A stretch of DNA of 64,000 nt, taken from Arctopsyche grandis (lineage: Eukaryota > Arthropoda > Insecta > Trichoptera > Hydropsychidae). The first letter of the stretch is position 1. The number at the start of each line of letters is the position of its first letter. The stretch spans positions 20,350,001 to 20,414,000 of the forward strand of contig NC_135358.1 in assembly GCF_051622035.1 (NCBI RefSeq), given 5' to 3'. The notes under the pieces are model-generated. The model was not told the origin of the DNA and ran no database searches. It saw only the letters and a list, made by a program, of their open reading frames with translations. The position numbers were made by a program, and so were the translations under genes. Of the stretch, positions 41,444 to 63,948 are shown piece by piece.

Positions 41444-43087
41444 ATGCCAGCTAATTTAACTGAAACGGTGGCCATGGAAATGGCAGGTCATTATTATTTT
41501 TTATTTATCAAAAGTCGCCGAAATCTTCGTTTTCGCAATGTTTATTGAAAATCATATCATATACATATGTATTCATATATACATGGAATATTTTATATAC
41601 TACATAGAGTTACATAACCTCTGTTCATTTATATACAACTTTTACTTTCAATTACAATTTGGCCATTCTAAATGGGGAGATGGCATCATCATTTAAAATA
41701 TATTTATGTGTTAACACAGATTTTGTATATACATACATACTTGTGGAGGCTATTATTTAATTAGAAGAGGTGATAAATAAATAAATTTACTGTAAATGAT
41801 CTATTTATTGCAAATTATTCTGCTTTTATTGCATACTTATTTGAGTCGAGGCTAAAAATGTTTTCAAAAATTTTGAAATCATATTGATATTTCGAATGTA
41901 TTATTTTAATTTTAGGTGTGGAGCCGTGGCCTGACGATGCGCAATTATTTCAGCCTTATGAAGTGGAACAAATCCTTTTACCTGACAATGCCAACTGTCT
42001 CGCTACCCAAGCATTTCTTAAAGTCTGTTTTATTACACTTTCTATAATATAATATAGCGATTATTTGATGCGTTACTTAATTTTTTTAATTTTGGAAATA
42101 GATGTGTAACCTTCCATTTGAAGTGCAAATGCGCTGGAATGCAGAGTGGATGTCACCGTCCGGACGAGTACCATTCTTAAAATGTGGTAAATTTCTCATA
42201 CCAGAATTGGAAGCTATAGCCCAACACTGTGGGAAAAAGAACATTAAACCTTTAGGTCAACAAAATCTCACAGATGAGGAATCGTGTGATATGCATGCAT
42301 ATATTAGCACTATCAACAATGTACTCTACAATGCTGAGGTGTTAAAAAATTAATTTTATCTAAATGCACGTATACATACATCCTTGTTTTTCTTTTTGGT
42401 AAATCTTAATTTTTGCTTCCGCATTTCAGCTTTATATTTGCTGGGTGCATGAAAGTACTTATAGAGAGGTAACTCAAGTGCGAAATGGATCTGTATTTGC
42501 ATGGCCTCTGTCAGTGTTTCAGAACTGGTCTAAGCGCTCTAAAATAATCAAACAATTAAAAATGTTTAGTTGGTACAAAAAAACATTGGATGAAGTTTTA
42601 AAAGAGGTTATATTTTTTATATTTGTCTTTCTATCGATAACACCAACAAAAACATTAAATAATATTCGTGTTGTAGGTTGAAAATTGTTGTTATGCTCTA
42701 AGTGAAAGACTTGGACAGCGAAAATATTTCTTTGGATCTGAGTAAGCTATTTTTATTATTCACATAGATTTTTGATACACATACAATTTACAATACAACG
42801 TACTATAAAAAAATCTAATTATTTTTTCAATCATGGTTTTAATCAGTACATTAGTTTGATTTATTACAATTTAAATAATATGTTTTCTCCGCAGACCGAC
42901 TGAATTGGATGCCCTTGTATTTGGACACATTTTTTCCATCATGACTATACATCTACCAGATGATAATCTTGCAAAAATTATTAAGAATTACGATTCACTC
43001 GTAAAATTAGCACAAAGAATAGAAGATACTTATTTCAAAAAGAAGAATTTAGCCGAATCCGCACAAGTTAAAAAATCACTGTCATGA
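41444..43087 (+). CDS. Mtx2: Metaxin-2, mitochondrial outer membrane import/SAM-associated protein
   Basis: Six coding exons, 41444-41486, 41916-42022, 42102-42338, 42430-42606, 42677-42741 and 42895-43087, give 273 residues (human MTX2 has 263). Family landmarks in order: [20 protein letters not shown] (thioredoxin-like GST N-terminal fold), [81 protein letters not shown] and [16 protein letters not shown]. Known role: it works with metaxin-1 at the outer membrane in beta-barrel assembly and mitochondrial transport. The short first exon (14 codons) starts [14 protein letters not shown]. Lysine-rich C-terminus without a clear membrane anchor. Confidence 0.94.
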
Positions 43088-43517
43088 ATTGTTTTATTTT
43101 TATTTTATAGTCGTCTCAAAGACATAAAACCAATGAACAAAAGTATCATACTTAGTTATCATTCTATATATTTTTATAAATACAAGACTTTTGTTATGCA
43201 TTATGAAGAAACTTAGATGATTCTGTCACATAGTTTTTAAAAATGAATTATTATAAAGTGAAATACATACACATACGTATATATTTGTTCTATTATAAGA
43301 ATTAATTTTCAAAGAAACACCTAAGTTTCCTGTACTGCATTTTTATACAGTTTATTAACATTTTATTTTCTTAATTGGAAAAATATGTAAATAACTGTTT
43401 TGCATAGTTTAAGCATACAGTAATTAAATATTTGTGTACAAATTTTATTATTTGTTTTATTGCATTACATTTATATATTATATCTCTATTATAAAATTAA
43501 TATTGTAATTTTATTTG

Positions 43518-45339
43518 TCACGCGATACCCATATCTATAACATTATTTCTTAAAATTAAATTATGGATGTCATCAAAAATAGTTTTTATATTATCGGTGT
43601 TGGTAGCAACAGTGAAGTGGTAGTAACATTGGCGAGCTCGACTGTTTTCTAGTTTTAAATCTTGTCTTGAAGTGCTCGCCCTTTGGGATGCTGCATGCTT
43701 CTGCGTCACCTGCTGTTGTTTGAACATTAATTATTACAACATCAATCTCAATTTTTTCTCGAAGATAATATTTAATACATATAAGTGTATATTTACCACT
43801 AGCAAGTTTTTAATGAATTCTTTGACTTTTGTGTACTCGTCATTTGATGATGGATTTTTCGAACGATAGTTATTGTATTCGGGAAAATATTTTGCAATTT
43901 GTCTACCTTCTCGTACTTTACGTTCAAGTATATCTTGTTTGTTTAGAAAAACTATTAATCCAGCCTTGATTAGGAATCTTTAATGTGCATATATCGACGT
44001 TTATATTTCGAGTAACCATCAAGTTAAAAAAAAAAACTATTACATAGTAACTTACCTGCTATTCCAAACGTCTCCAAATAGAGATATAGATTCTCTCAAT
44101 CTATTCTGTGCGTTATCTTCCCTTAAAGTTTGATCGAAATCACTAGCTGCTACTATGAACCACACAGCATGTATGCCTTCGAATACCTTTGAAAATATAT
44201 TTATATGAAATTTACTTCAACTTAAGTATTTATTTTCATAAGAAACTACAAGTATTACATAGAATGTTACAATAATGTACCTGAAGCCATTTTTTTCTTT
44301 CACCACGTTGTCCACCAACATCATACATCCAAAAGCTTTCACCTTCTGAGCGACTAGACGCTTTTCCCTGTAAAATAAATGTTATAAAGAAATACAAATA
44401 TAAAATTTATAAATATGAGTCAACATTTATCTTACTTTAGCTTTAAATTCGATCTTTTGTATTCCTGTTGTTCTTTGTCGACAGTTTAAAATGTCTTGTT
44501 CATCTGGTTTATAATTTGGCTTTCGTACAACGTCTAATTTGTTTAGAAAACTGAAATAAACCAATGAATATAATTAAATATTTAAGGATGTTTTAAAGTA
44601 AAATTGGAAAAAAAAACTTCACTGACTATTCTGCACTGTCAATAAGTTGATATTCATTAGACCTTCGTAGACACTCTTTGACGGCTGAATCCATCCATAA
44701 ATCGTTCACTATATTGAAGTATTCCTGTTTTTTTTTTTAATATAAATTTGTAGTATATTTAATAAATTTAACTATAAACATTGAAAATTTTTTAATTACT
44801 TGATCAAAGTTAGGAGCACCCCCGTTTATAAAATATAAAGCAGCATTACTGGCTTTTTCCCCAGGTTGTAATCCGAGGATGCTCAATTGTCGAGAGAGCT
44901 CGCCCGCAGCTTCGTGAATGTTTTTCTTTATTTGTCCAGCTCTTTCTAATTTTTCTCTATAATTAAGTACAAAATTTTTAAATTTTAATTCTGTTAGATA
45001 ATCGAAAGTTGCACACAATATGTCAATATCTATTTTAATTTACTCCTCGCTAAATCCATTGATATGTAAAATTTTCATTTGTTTGAGAATCGTAGTTTTT
45101 CCAGCTTCTCCAGCACCAAGTAAAAGAACTTTTATGGCCTAAAAATGAGGTGAAATATGAAGTGACTAATCTTTTTTTATTTAAATAATCTATAATAAAT
45201 ATTTTATGTATTTTTATTTTCAATAATGGTAATGACATTTTACCTGATCGTATTTCTTGTACCATTTCTTAATTTGTTTGTCGATTTGCTTCGAATTCTC
45301 TTTATCTTCACTGGATACTGAGCTACCAAAACACTTCAT
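43518..45339 (-). CDS. Galphaf: Heterotrimeric G protein alpha subunit, insect Galpha-f type
   Basis: Nine coding exons: 45339-45244, 45138-45044, 44956-44800, 44724-44627, 44550-44436, 44367-44281, 44186-44056, 43977-43797, 43709-43518; 383 residues. The start MKCFGSS has Cys3 (possible palmitoylation) and no Gly2 for myristoylation, as in Gs-like subunits. P-loop GAGEAGKTT at 40-48 (most Galphas have GESGKST). Switch I CRQRTTGI with Arg173. Switch [14 protein letters not shown] with catalytic Gln207. FLNKQD at 270-275. The guanine-binding TCAT motif is TVAT at 353-356. The closest family by overall pattern is Gs, but the divergence fits the insect-specific Galpha-f. The C-terminal receptor-contact tail is NVIDMGIA, unlike the YELL of Gs. 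The assignment to Galpha-f rather than a divergent Gs is inference. The last-exon acceptor could also include one extra codon (CAG). Confidence 0.87.
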
Positions 45340-46489
45340 GTTGCAAGGTTGTGGTGTCAAAAATTGAACATTTGTGGTGAAAACTAAAGCAACGTATTCT
45401 TATTTGTAGTTCAGAGTGAACTCGACAAGAATGAAAGAATCGTGAAGTTACACCTATTGATAAGATATAATCACAATTGATAAAGATTATAAAATTTTAT
45501 TCGACAGCGCTCAAATTAGATAAAATGATTTATAATCTTACGTAATTGTAATATTATATTGAAAATTTTCATTACACATTTGAAAAAATGATTTCACAAA
45601 ACACCTGCCTTTAATTCGAATTAAATTTTAAGTTCTAATAAAACTAAATATAAAAATATTTAAATATGTATATAATCATGATGAATGTTTTTAAAAGTAA
45701 ACAAAGAATTAATTTTTGAACATTTTTTATATTTAAATGTACTTTTAGGTAATGTTGCTGTATTCAAAATAAGAGTATTTTGATTTCTTTATTTTTTGGT
45801 CCAGTGCTTAAAATCCTCATTAATATTTTTGAATCTCTGACTTGAAAGATATTTTTGTTTGTTTTTGATTTATTATATTAGTGATAATAAGTCCAAAATT
45901 TCTGGTAACTACATTGTAGTTACCTTCAAGTAAAGATTAGTTAATAAAGACAATTGACAAATCTATCATTTTATTAGTTTTATGTACATATATTAGCAAT
46001 AAATAAATATAATAGTAAAAAAACAATTGGATGAGCTCATTTTATGTAAGTTATATCATATTATATACGTCACTTTCGATAGTACGCCATCGATTTTATA
46101 AAATCAGCTTTTTCATTGCATTATTTGGTCAAATTACGATTGTATTTATACACATGAAAACGGCCTTGAAACTTGGGCGCGACCCTTTTTTTTCAAATTC
46201 AAAACCAGGACAATTAAAAAAAAATTCAAATACTTAAATTAAAAACGTCAACGAACACTAATCAACCATGGACTATTTTATGAAAATATAAAATCAATTT
46301 CAATGTTTATGAATAGGCATGGCACAAAGAGATCGTCGACCGACTGCGTGCAAACCTGCTGATGTCCTCATGAAATGAATTCATTTTCTCGAATGCCCTT
46401 ATACAAGACTAGTCAAAAATATATTTAGTGGTTAGCAAATATTTTAAAGTTTCAACATTCAATTGTGTTTTATTTGCAAATTTTATATC

Positions 46490-46740
46490 GGCAATAACGC
46501 GGTGAAGGCTTCCAAGTCGTTCATTGTCTTTGGTTTATTGGTGTAGGCCAGTGGCTTCACATATCCCTACAGAAAATAATCCAAAGGTGTTAAATTACAC
46601 AATCTTGGAGTCCAATTCACGATCGTAAAATGAACGTAGTGCACGGGATGTTTCGTGAAATGAACCGCAATTTTCGAAATAAATTTGTACAATTTTCAAG
46701 CGTTGTTTTGAAGTAAGCCAAGGTTACCGAATTTTCGGGC
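46490..46740 (-). mobile_element. mariner-like (IS630/Tc1/mariner) transposase relic
   Basis: On the minus strand one frame reads VNWTPRLCNLTPLDYFL, then a stop in place of the expected Trp, then GYVKPLAYTNKPKTMNDLE. It continues after a frame change as HRVIADI. This follows the end of the mariner-type catalytic domain (W-PPRS-DL-PLDYFLWG). Only the C-terminal part remains and it is dead by at least one stop and one frameshift. Terminal repeats were not found. Confidence 0.75.
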
Positions 46741-46822
46741 CATATGACGAACAAAAAAAAAACTCAGATATACATATGTTTTATTTGCGAAAAATCTATC
46801 AGAATTATAAGAAATATATTGG

Positions 46823-47130
46823 TTTGTGGCGACCCCATAGAAGAGGGTGGCAGCACCGGTCGCCATGGTTACGGCAGTGGAGCTGACACTCGAGCATTCG
46901 GCCCTAACTCGTGGGGGAGGAACTACCCTGTTCCCCCGAGACCCACAGGTTATTTTTTAAAATACTTGAATAAGAAAGTATGCTATTGTGGCAGCCCCGA
47001 GGTACTGACCGTAAAACTATCGGTTGGCCAGTAATTCACCGGCAAGCATTTATTTCTTTCCCGGCTGTCGAAATAAATAGTTGTGCATTACCAACACAGT
47101 CGTCTCACTCGCCCTAGCCCCATAATATAA
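46823..47130. repeat. Possible solo LTR of a fossil element (uncertain)
   Basis: The region is GC-richer than its surroundings, has TGTGGC starts at 46825 and 46987, an AATAAA at 47072 and ends near ATAACA at 47130. This is the composition of an insect LTR, but I cannot fix ends or a target duplication. Confidence 0.3.
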
Positions 47131-47302
47131 CAGATACGATTTCACATGAACAAAAGAATGCGTGGATCGAAAAAAAAATAAAAATAGAATTAAATAAATA
47201 CGTGTATTTCTATGTAGAAAAATATAAAAAATCAATATCGGTCAATTGGGCGTCCTGATACGGGCCCCTCGAATAGTTCAGGCCCTGGAATTTTACTTCA
47301 GC

Positions 47303-47663
47303 TCTCCCCATAGATGTATAATACATAGATCCGTCCTCACGCTTTATACTGGTCTCCCTTTTGGCGCATGCACACTTTCTCTCAGTAGGTAGTTAGCTTC
47401 TAAGTAGGAAAGGTCGATTGCGGAGATCTTGTCGATAGATATGCGGATATCTTGTAGTCACTAACTGAGGGGTGCGGGGGGTTTAACTAGCGGGGAAGTG
47501 AAAAAAAAACGCCGATCACTGCGTCGTAGGGAAAAAAACCTTTCTTTTTCCCAACTTCCCCGCTAGTTCAACCCCCCGCACCCTTCAGTTAGTGACGACA
47601 AGATCTCCAACCAAAATCACGCGACAGGGCCCATCTATGTGTATTATATATCTATGGCTCCCC
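47303..47663. mobile_element. Palindromic MITE, about 360 bp
   Basis: Outer inverted repeats CATAGATGTATAATACATAG and ATCTATGTGTATTATATATC lie at 47309 and 47633. An inner inverted pair (TCACTAACTGAGGGGTGCGG at about 47457 and GCACCCTTCAGTTAGTGACG at about 47579) faces across a short loop near 47510-47535. It is non-coding. Confidence 0.7.
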
Positions 47664-47728
47664 CCCTCCTCTCGTCGGCCCTGCCTATTCATGGTGAAAT
47701 GGCAAACCTAAATGGGGCTACAAACGTT

Positions 47729-47901
47729 CTGGAATATCGGAGAGGTCGACCGTGCGGCGACCGATGTTGACGCAGACCGTAACGTGTGTAGGAATATTCA
47801 CCGTCAGGTCGAAGCGCATGCAGTACGCCGCACGTCGAACCAAATTCTGTTCGTTCGCCGCACGGTCTACCGCAAGAAATACCTCTCCGATATTCCATAG
47901 C
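47729..47901. repeat. Palindromic MITE, about 170 bp
   Basis: The left arm (CTGGAATATCGGAGAGGTCG, then ACCGTGCGGCG) pairs with the right arm (CGCCGCACGGT, then ACCTCTCCGATATTCCATAG). The loop is GC-rich. It is non-coding. Confidence 0.75.
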
Positions 47902-48118
47902 GGTAACTGAGCACAAATCAGCTGTTAACTGTCAAATTGGCTGTCACTGAAAAACGTGTTATTAATTCGAAAACCAAACCTCTAAGAACAACACTTTATT
48001 TACAACATACATATTGTTGCGTATGGGTGGGTGGAGGATCCAAGTAAAAGGCCAACAGTCGTTTCACAGCATTTATTGATGATTAAGGAGATACACGCAG
48101 TGTCACTGCTAAGTCCAG

Positions 48119-48755
48119 TGTACAGACTCCAGGGATGTTCAACTCGAGAGCACCCCGGAAGTCGGTTTTGTAGAAGCTCGTGGTAAGCGTGGGCGGGGCT
48201 GGTTTCCTCAAGGTGCCTTCCTTCGTCGTCGGTGGTCTGGTCTCTGCTGATGTCGGCTGCTCTGCTATGTCACTTTCTCCTTCGTAATGTGCGTGGGATG
48301 CGGGATGTGGAAAAAGGGAGGAAATTGTATAATGATAAAAACAGGTTGTAATTCTGTTTGTATGGTGACTGTATTTTATATATGTATAAATACAGAGAAT
48401 AAGCAGGGGGGGGGAGTCCGTCGTGAAATTAGCGCGCACGTGTTCGAGAGGTTATGATAACTTCACTCCTCACGTGACTACGTGATCTGACTTCGACGAA
48501 GAAAGACCAGGATTTCCTCACTACTCACCGGACGTATACTGAAGCTGTACTTCCAGTATCGTCTGCCGATCCAGGCTGAGCTGATCGGGACTCGGTGGTG
48601 GGAACAAACTCGGTAGCGAACAGAGATGTTCACTCGACCGAAGCGGGAAACGAATAAAAGGGGGCGGGGACGCCCGCTCGGCGCCGATCTCCCTCCAAAA
48701 CGGCTCCTTTGGTCGTAACGCCACGAAAGCTGACCATGAAGACTTGGTCGGAACA
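48119..48755 (-). repeat. 3' LTR of the BEL/Pao element
   Basis: 637 bp, the same sequence as 51675-52312 apart from very few differences. It is the 3' LTR in the minus-strand orientation, because the polypurine tract adjoins it. Apparent ORFs inside recur in the other LTR and are not genes. Confidence 0.9.
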
Positions 48756-49200
48756 TACTCCCCCCGTTGGAAGTCAGAGGATCGAATTCCAAAACAAACA
48801 AGAATTAATGGTGCACAAGCGACTAATGAAATACACAAAAACCAAGCAAATAAGCAAAAAAATAACAAAAAAATAAAAAACAACACAACAAAATAACCCA
48901 GTCAGCAAACAAAATAACATTAGTCCACCGTCAGTTTCCCATCCTACATAAGCAGCTGACTAAGCCGGCAAGAAACAAACAAAAAATAGACAAACAAACA
49001 ACCAAAACACCAACAAATAACCAACACCAATGCTAGGTAACAATATTGTTCAACCGTTATATGTCCCAATCTATCCTGATAGCTCCATTACAAAGCACCA
49101 ATCAAACCAACAAGAGAAGCATAAAAGAAAAGCAACTCAAAAACTTAAGTTAAAACACATAAACTGAATCCACAACACAGATACAAACAACGCGCCAACT

Positions 49201-51501
49201 TTAATGTGGGAAGTTATGAACGTTCGCCACACCGTTGCACAAATTCACTGAGTGCTGCTCGACTGGCAGTCGAGCTACTCGCCGGACTGCTCGCTTGGTG
49301 TTGCTGATGGAGGAGTAGTAGGACCTACTCCTGTGCCCCTGTCTGCCAGGGGCCGCTGCTGCATGTGCTGGTGTGGTAGCACCCTCGCTCCGGGTTGATC
49401 GACCAGATCCTCCTGCTGTTGCGCAACTAGTGGTGCGCCAACTAGGAACTGGCCAGGAGTTATGGGAGCTGGGTTGGGAAGGTCGAAAGATGTGAGGGTT
49501 AAAGGGCGCGGGTACATTGCGCTTCGGCAAGCGGAATCTTCGTTCCGCGTAAATACGCGATTCGTCCAGGGGACGCGTAACTGTCTTGACTGGACGTCTC
49601 GCGCCAAAACAAGATAACGGATCACGACCCGTTGTGTGATGGCAATTCCGAGAATCGCTTGAAACTGTGGGCGCTTCTAGAGAGCCGCCCAATATCCAGC
49701 CGAAAGCTGTATTCATCATCGCGATGCGTCCTCCTCTGTCACCGCGTGACTTGGAGGGAACTAAAATGGTACGTTTGCCATTGCGTAACATCGCATGATA
49801 GGCGTCGCTGCCTATCACCATATCCACTGTACCGGGAATATCGAATGACGGATCGGCAAGGGGGAGATGAAGCGGCAAATGGCTCCGAATCTCGGACACG
49901 TTGCGCGATGGAAGTTGATTCGCGATCTCGGGCATGATTGCGCAATCGAGATCAACACTGGAGCCCTGATTGGGGATGCGCGGTAGAATTCGAATTACCG
50001 CGCCACTAGTAATGGACGTCCTATTTGAACCTATTCCTACCAGGTTGACGTCCATCCTTTTCGACTTTAAGGCGAGTCGCCTTCTTAAGTCTTCAGAGAT
50101 GAGGTTGAGTTCGGAGCCGTTATCTAACAATGCTCGAACCTTGTGCGAACGCCCATCTCCGCCGCGAACTTGTACTTCCACGGTGGATAACAGGACGGTT
50201 CGGGCGTGAGAAGGCGATACGCGTCTCACCGAGTGTAAAACCAACGATGATTTTACGGGTTTGGCGTTCTCTGATTTCTTGGGGCTCCGATAATGTTTGG
50301 CCTTATTTGAAGGCGAAGTTTGGTATGGAGTTGAGTCATGCAACATGGTGTGATGGGCATGACCGCATTTGAAGCATCTCTGCTTTGTTTGGCACGCGTG
50401 AACTATGTGCCCTGGCCTCAAGCAGTTGAGACATAGTCGACGTTTTATGGCGTTCGACCTACGCTCATCACCGCTCATTTGGCGGAATGATGGACAGGCT
50501 AGCAGAGAATGACTTCCGCTGCAACTGATGCAGGAGGGGCGTTCCCTCCTCACATGCAGAACTGCTGCCTTCGGATTCGTAATGGTTCTTGGTCGAGGAT
50601 TCGACTCGCCTTTTAAGACGAAGTCGGCATTTTCCATCGATTGGCACTGGCACGTTAGAAAATGCATTATTTTGCTAAACGTGCAGTCTTCATACTTGGG
50701 AGTCTGAAGCTCCCATTGCAGAAGTGTACTCCGGTCGAGTTTTCTGGTGATAAACATCACCAGAATCTCGTTCCAGGTCTCGACCCGGACGCCCAAGTTA
50801 ACGAGCGCACGTACATGCATGTTGGCATCATCTATGAGACGACGCAGACTGACGTGATTGTTGCTCACGACTGGCTCGGCTTCAAGCAATGCCTGAAGGT
50901 GATACTGAACAACAATTTTTTTGTTGTTATAGCGTTGATCCAAAATGGACCACGCGCTCGTAAATGAATCTGAAGCTAATTCCAAGCCGTCAACTAAACG
51001 TTGGGGCTCTCCTTTTAGGCTTCCTAGTAAGTATTGGAACCGGGCGATTTGCGAACTCTCGCCGGCCATAGCGGCCAAGAAGCGTTGTGAAAAAAGCGGC
51101 CAATTTTGGACGTTGCCTTCGAAGGTGGGCAACTCCAAACGGGGCAATTTTATTGCCGAATTTGATTGCGGTACAGGTGACATTGTGAGGTTAGCGCCAT
51201 CTAACGGTGAAGCGCTCAATTGCGGCTCACGCAAATTGATTGCTTCGGTGCATCGCACGAAGGCGGCCATATGCTCCCTATCAAATAGGTCCACGACGGA
51301 TTCGGAGGCCTGCGCCTCTTCTTGGTCCAGCTCGTTTATCTGAGCTTGGATCGCTTCGAATTCAGACAGTAATGGTCTGATTGTTTCGAGCCTGATTCTG
51401 AGCTCGAAGATGCTCAGATCGTCCCCCAATTGATTCGCGTTTCTCGTTAACCGAGCGCGAATTCTTTTCCGCGTATTTTTAAGCGTACTCAAAGACGCCA
51501 T
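49201..51501 (-). pseudogene. BEL/Pao gag-protease ORF of the fossil element
   Basis: A 766-codon frame from MASLSTLKNTRKRIRARLTR. Parts in order: an N-terminal coiled region, a Pao-type gag (LPRLELPTFEGNVQNWPLFS), CCHC knuckles (CLNCLRPGHIVHAC, CFKCGHAHHTMLH) and a retropepsin-like VRALLDNGSELNLISEDL. It then passes into low-complexity sequence without family resemblance. Its base composition is far more GC-rich than neighbouring spacer. It is listed as part of an incomplete fossil element. Confidence 0.85.
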
Positions 51502-51674
51502 TATTGAAATGCGACGAAATCAAACAAAGGAAAAAATGGACGCGGGAAAAAACAAAATGGACGTTGACGACCAAAAAAATAGCAACAACAACAGAAAAAT
51601 GCTAATTACGACCAACCTGGATTCGACGACGTTGGAAGACCAGCTCTGAAGACATACGGAATCGAAGGACCAAA

Positions 51675-52312
51675 TGTACAGACTCCAGGGATGTTCAACT
51701 CGAGAGCACCCCGGAAGTCGGTTTTGTAGAAGCTCGTGGTAAGCGTGGGCGGGGCTGGTTTCCTCAAGGTGCCTTCCTTCGTCGTCGGTGGTCTGGTCTC
51801 TGCTGATGTCGGCTGCTCTGCTATGTCACTTTCTCCTTCGTAATGTGCGTGGGATGCGGGATGTGGAAAAAGGGAGGAAATTGTATAATGATAAAAACAG
51901 GTTGTAATTCTGTTTGTATGGTGACTGTATTTTATATATGTATAAATACAGAGAATAAGCAGGGGGGGGGGAGTCCGTCGTGAAATTAGCGCGCACGTGT
52001 TCGAGAGGTTATGATAACTTCACTCCTCACGTGACTACGTGATCTGACTTCGACGAAGAAAGACCAGGATTTCCTCACTACTCACCGGACGTATACTGAA
52101 GCTGTACTTCCAGTATCGTCTGCCGATCCAGGCTGAGCTGATCGGGACTCGGTGGTGGGAACAAACTCGGTAGCGAACAGAGATGTTCACTCGACCGAAG
52201 CGGGAAACGAATAAAAGGGGGCGGGGACGCCCGCTCGGCGCTGATCTCCCTCCAAAACGGCTCCTTTGGTCGTAACGCCACGAAAGCTGACCATGAAGAC
52301 TTGGTCGGAACA
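51675..52312 (-). repeat. 5' LTR of the BEL/Pao element
   Basis: 638 bp, the partner of 48119-48755. The sequence just inside it (TTTGGTCCTTCGATTCCG on the minus strand) resembles the junction typical of BEL elements. Confidence 0.9.
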
Positions 52313-52596
52313 TCCAGAATGAATTATATCGCCTACGTACCGCCTTATAAAGGGTAGATCTCTCAGGACGCCTTATCTGTTTACCTGTTGTATAGTCACG
52401 TATTCGGATATGTATTTCCAAGACATTGGGTCTTCCCGTACCGATTCTGAGAACTAACTAATAACGGTCATTGTTTAGCCTAAATGCACTTAGAGTCCAG
52501 ATATAATCTTTGGAAGTAAGTGCATGCATTTAGTTAACCGATAACAGATATCCGTTGGTCTAAGTACAATTCGCTCAATCCACGGCGTACGTAACA

Positions 52597-52870
52597 ATAT
52601 GTATATTTACAAAGAACAAAAAAAATAGTTTGGGATATTTTAATTTTTTAAAATTGGAGTTGCAATCAGAGTCATGTTTCGAAAGACTCGTCAGTCTGGA
52701 GAGTGACAAAAAGTGAAACGAAATTGAGTCGATTTGAAGTCATCAGCTGTGCAGCGAGCGATCGCGTATTCGCATTCGCAAGTAAGAGTTGGCAGCAGTG
52801 GCGTGTAGTGTGCGGTGTTGCTGTGTGCGAGTGCGCGAGAGTGTGAGGGTGAGGGTGTGCGTGCGTCGCG
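52597..52870 (+). promoter_or_regulatory. Smox promoter and 5' leader
   Basis: The 270 bases before the Smox ATG change from AT-rich to GT/GC-rich (GTGCGAGTGCGCGAGAG) close to the start codon. No TATA box is evident. Transcription probably starts around 52750-52800; this is inferred from composition. Confidence 0.4.

Positions 52871-63948
<11,078 letters not shown>

Larger units (their letters stand above)
45340..48014. other. Repeat-rich spacer upstream of Galpha-f
   Basis: Contains a mariner-like transposase relic (46490-46740), an LTR-like stretch (46823-47130, uncertain), two palindromic elements (47303-47663 and 47729-47901) and AT-rich DNA. No host exon is recognised. Confidence 0.5.
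48119..52312 (-). mobile_element. Fossil BEL/Pao LTR retrotransposon, incomplete
   Basis: Two almost identical LTRs (48119-48755 and 51675-52312) bound an internal region. The host TCCAG is duplicated on both outer sides (48114-48118, 52313-52317); a 5-bp duplication fits BEL/Pao. On the minus strand the LTR runs TGTTCC...TGTACA. A purine tract (AACGGGGGGAGTA) abuts the 3' LTR. The internal ORF gives a Pao-type gag, CCHC knuckles and an aspartic protease-like region. I recognise no reverse transcriptase, RNase H or integrase. The element is broken, with about one major loss, and is non-autonomous. LTR near-identity implies a recent insertion. Confidence 0.88.
48015..52596. mobile_element. Fossil solo LTR interrupted by a BEL/Pao element
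   Basis: The outer ends are TGTTGCGTA at 48015 and TACGTAACA at 52588-52596, nearly perfect inverses with TG...CA termini. They are flanked by ATAT on both sides, as for Ty3/gypsy-like insertions. Without the nested element it is about 385 bp and carries no internal region, so it is best read as a solo LTR left by recombination. It is older than the BEL/Pao insertion it contains. Family assignment beyond 'LTR retroelement, probably gypsy-like' is inference. Confidence 0.7.

Noticed and set aside
48083-48886. ORFs around 48083-48886 and 52035-52421
   Set aside because: They are read from the two LTR copies of the BEL/Pao element and the sequence next to them, and duplicate each other.
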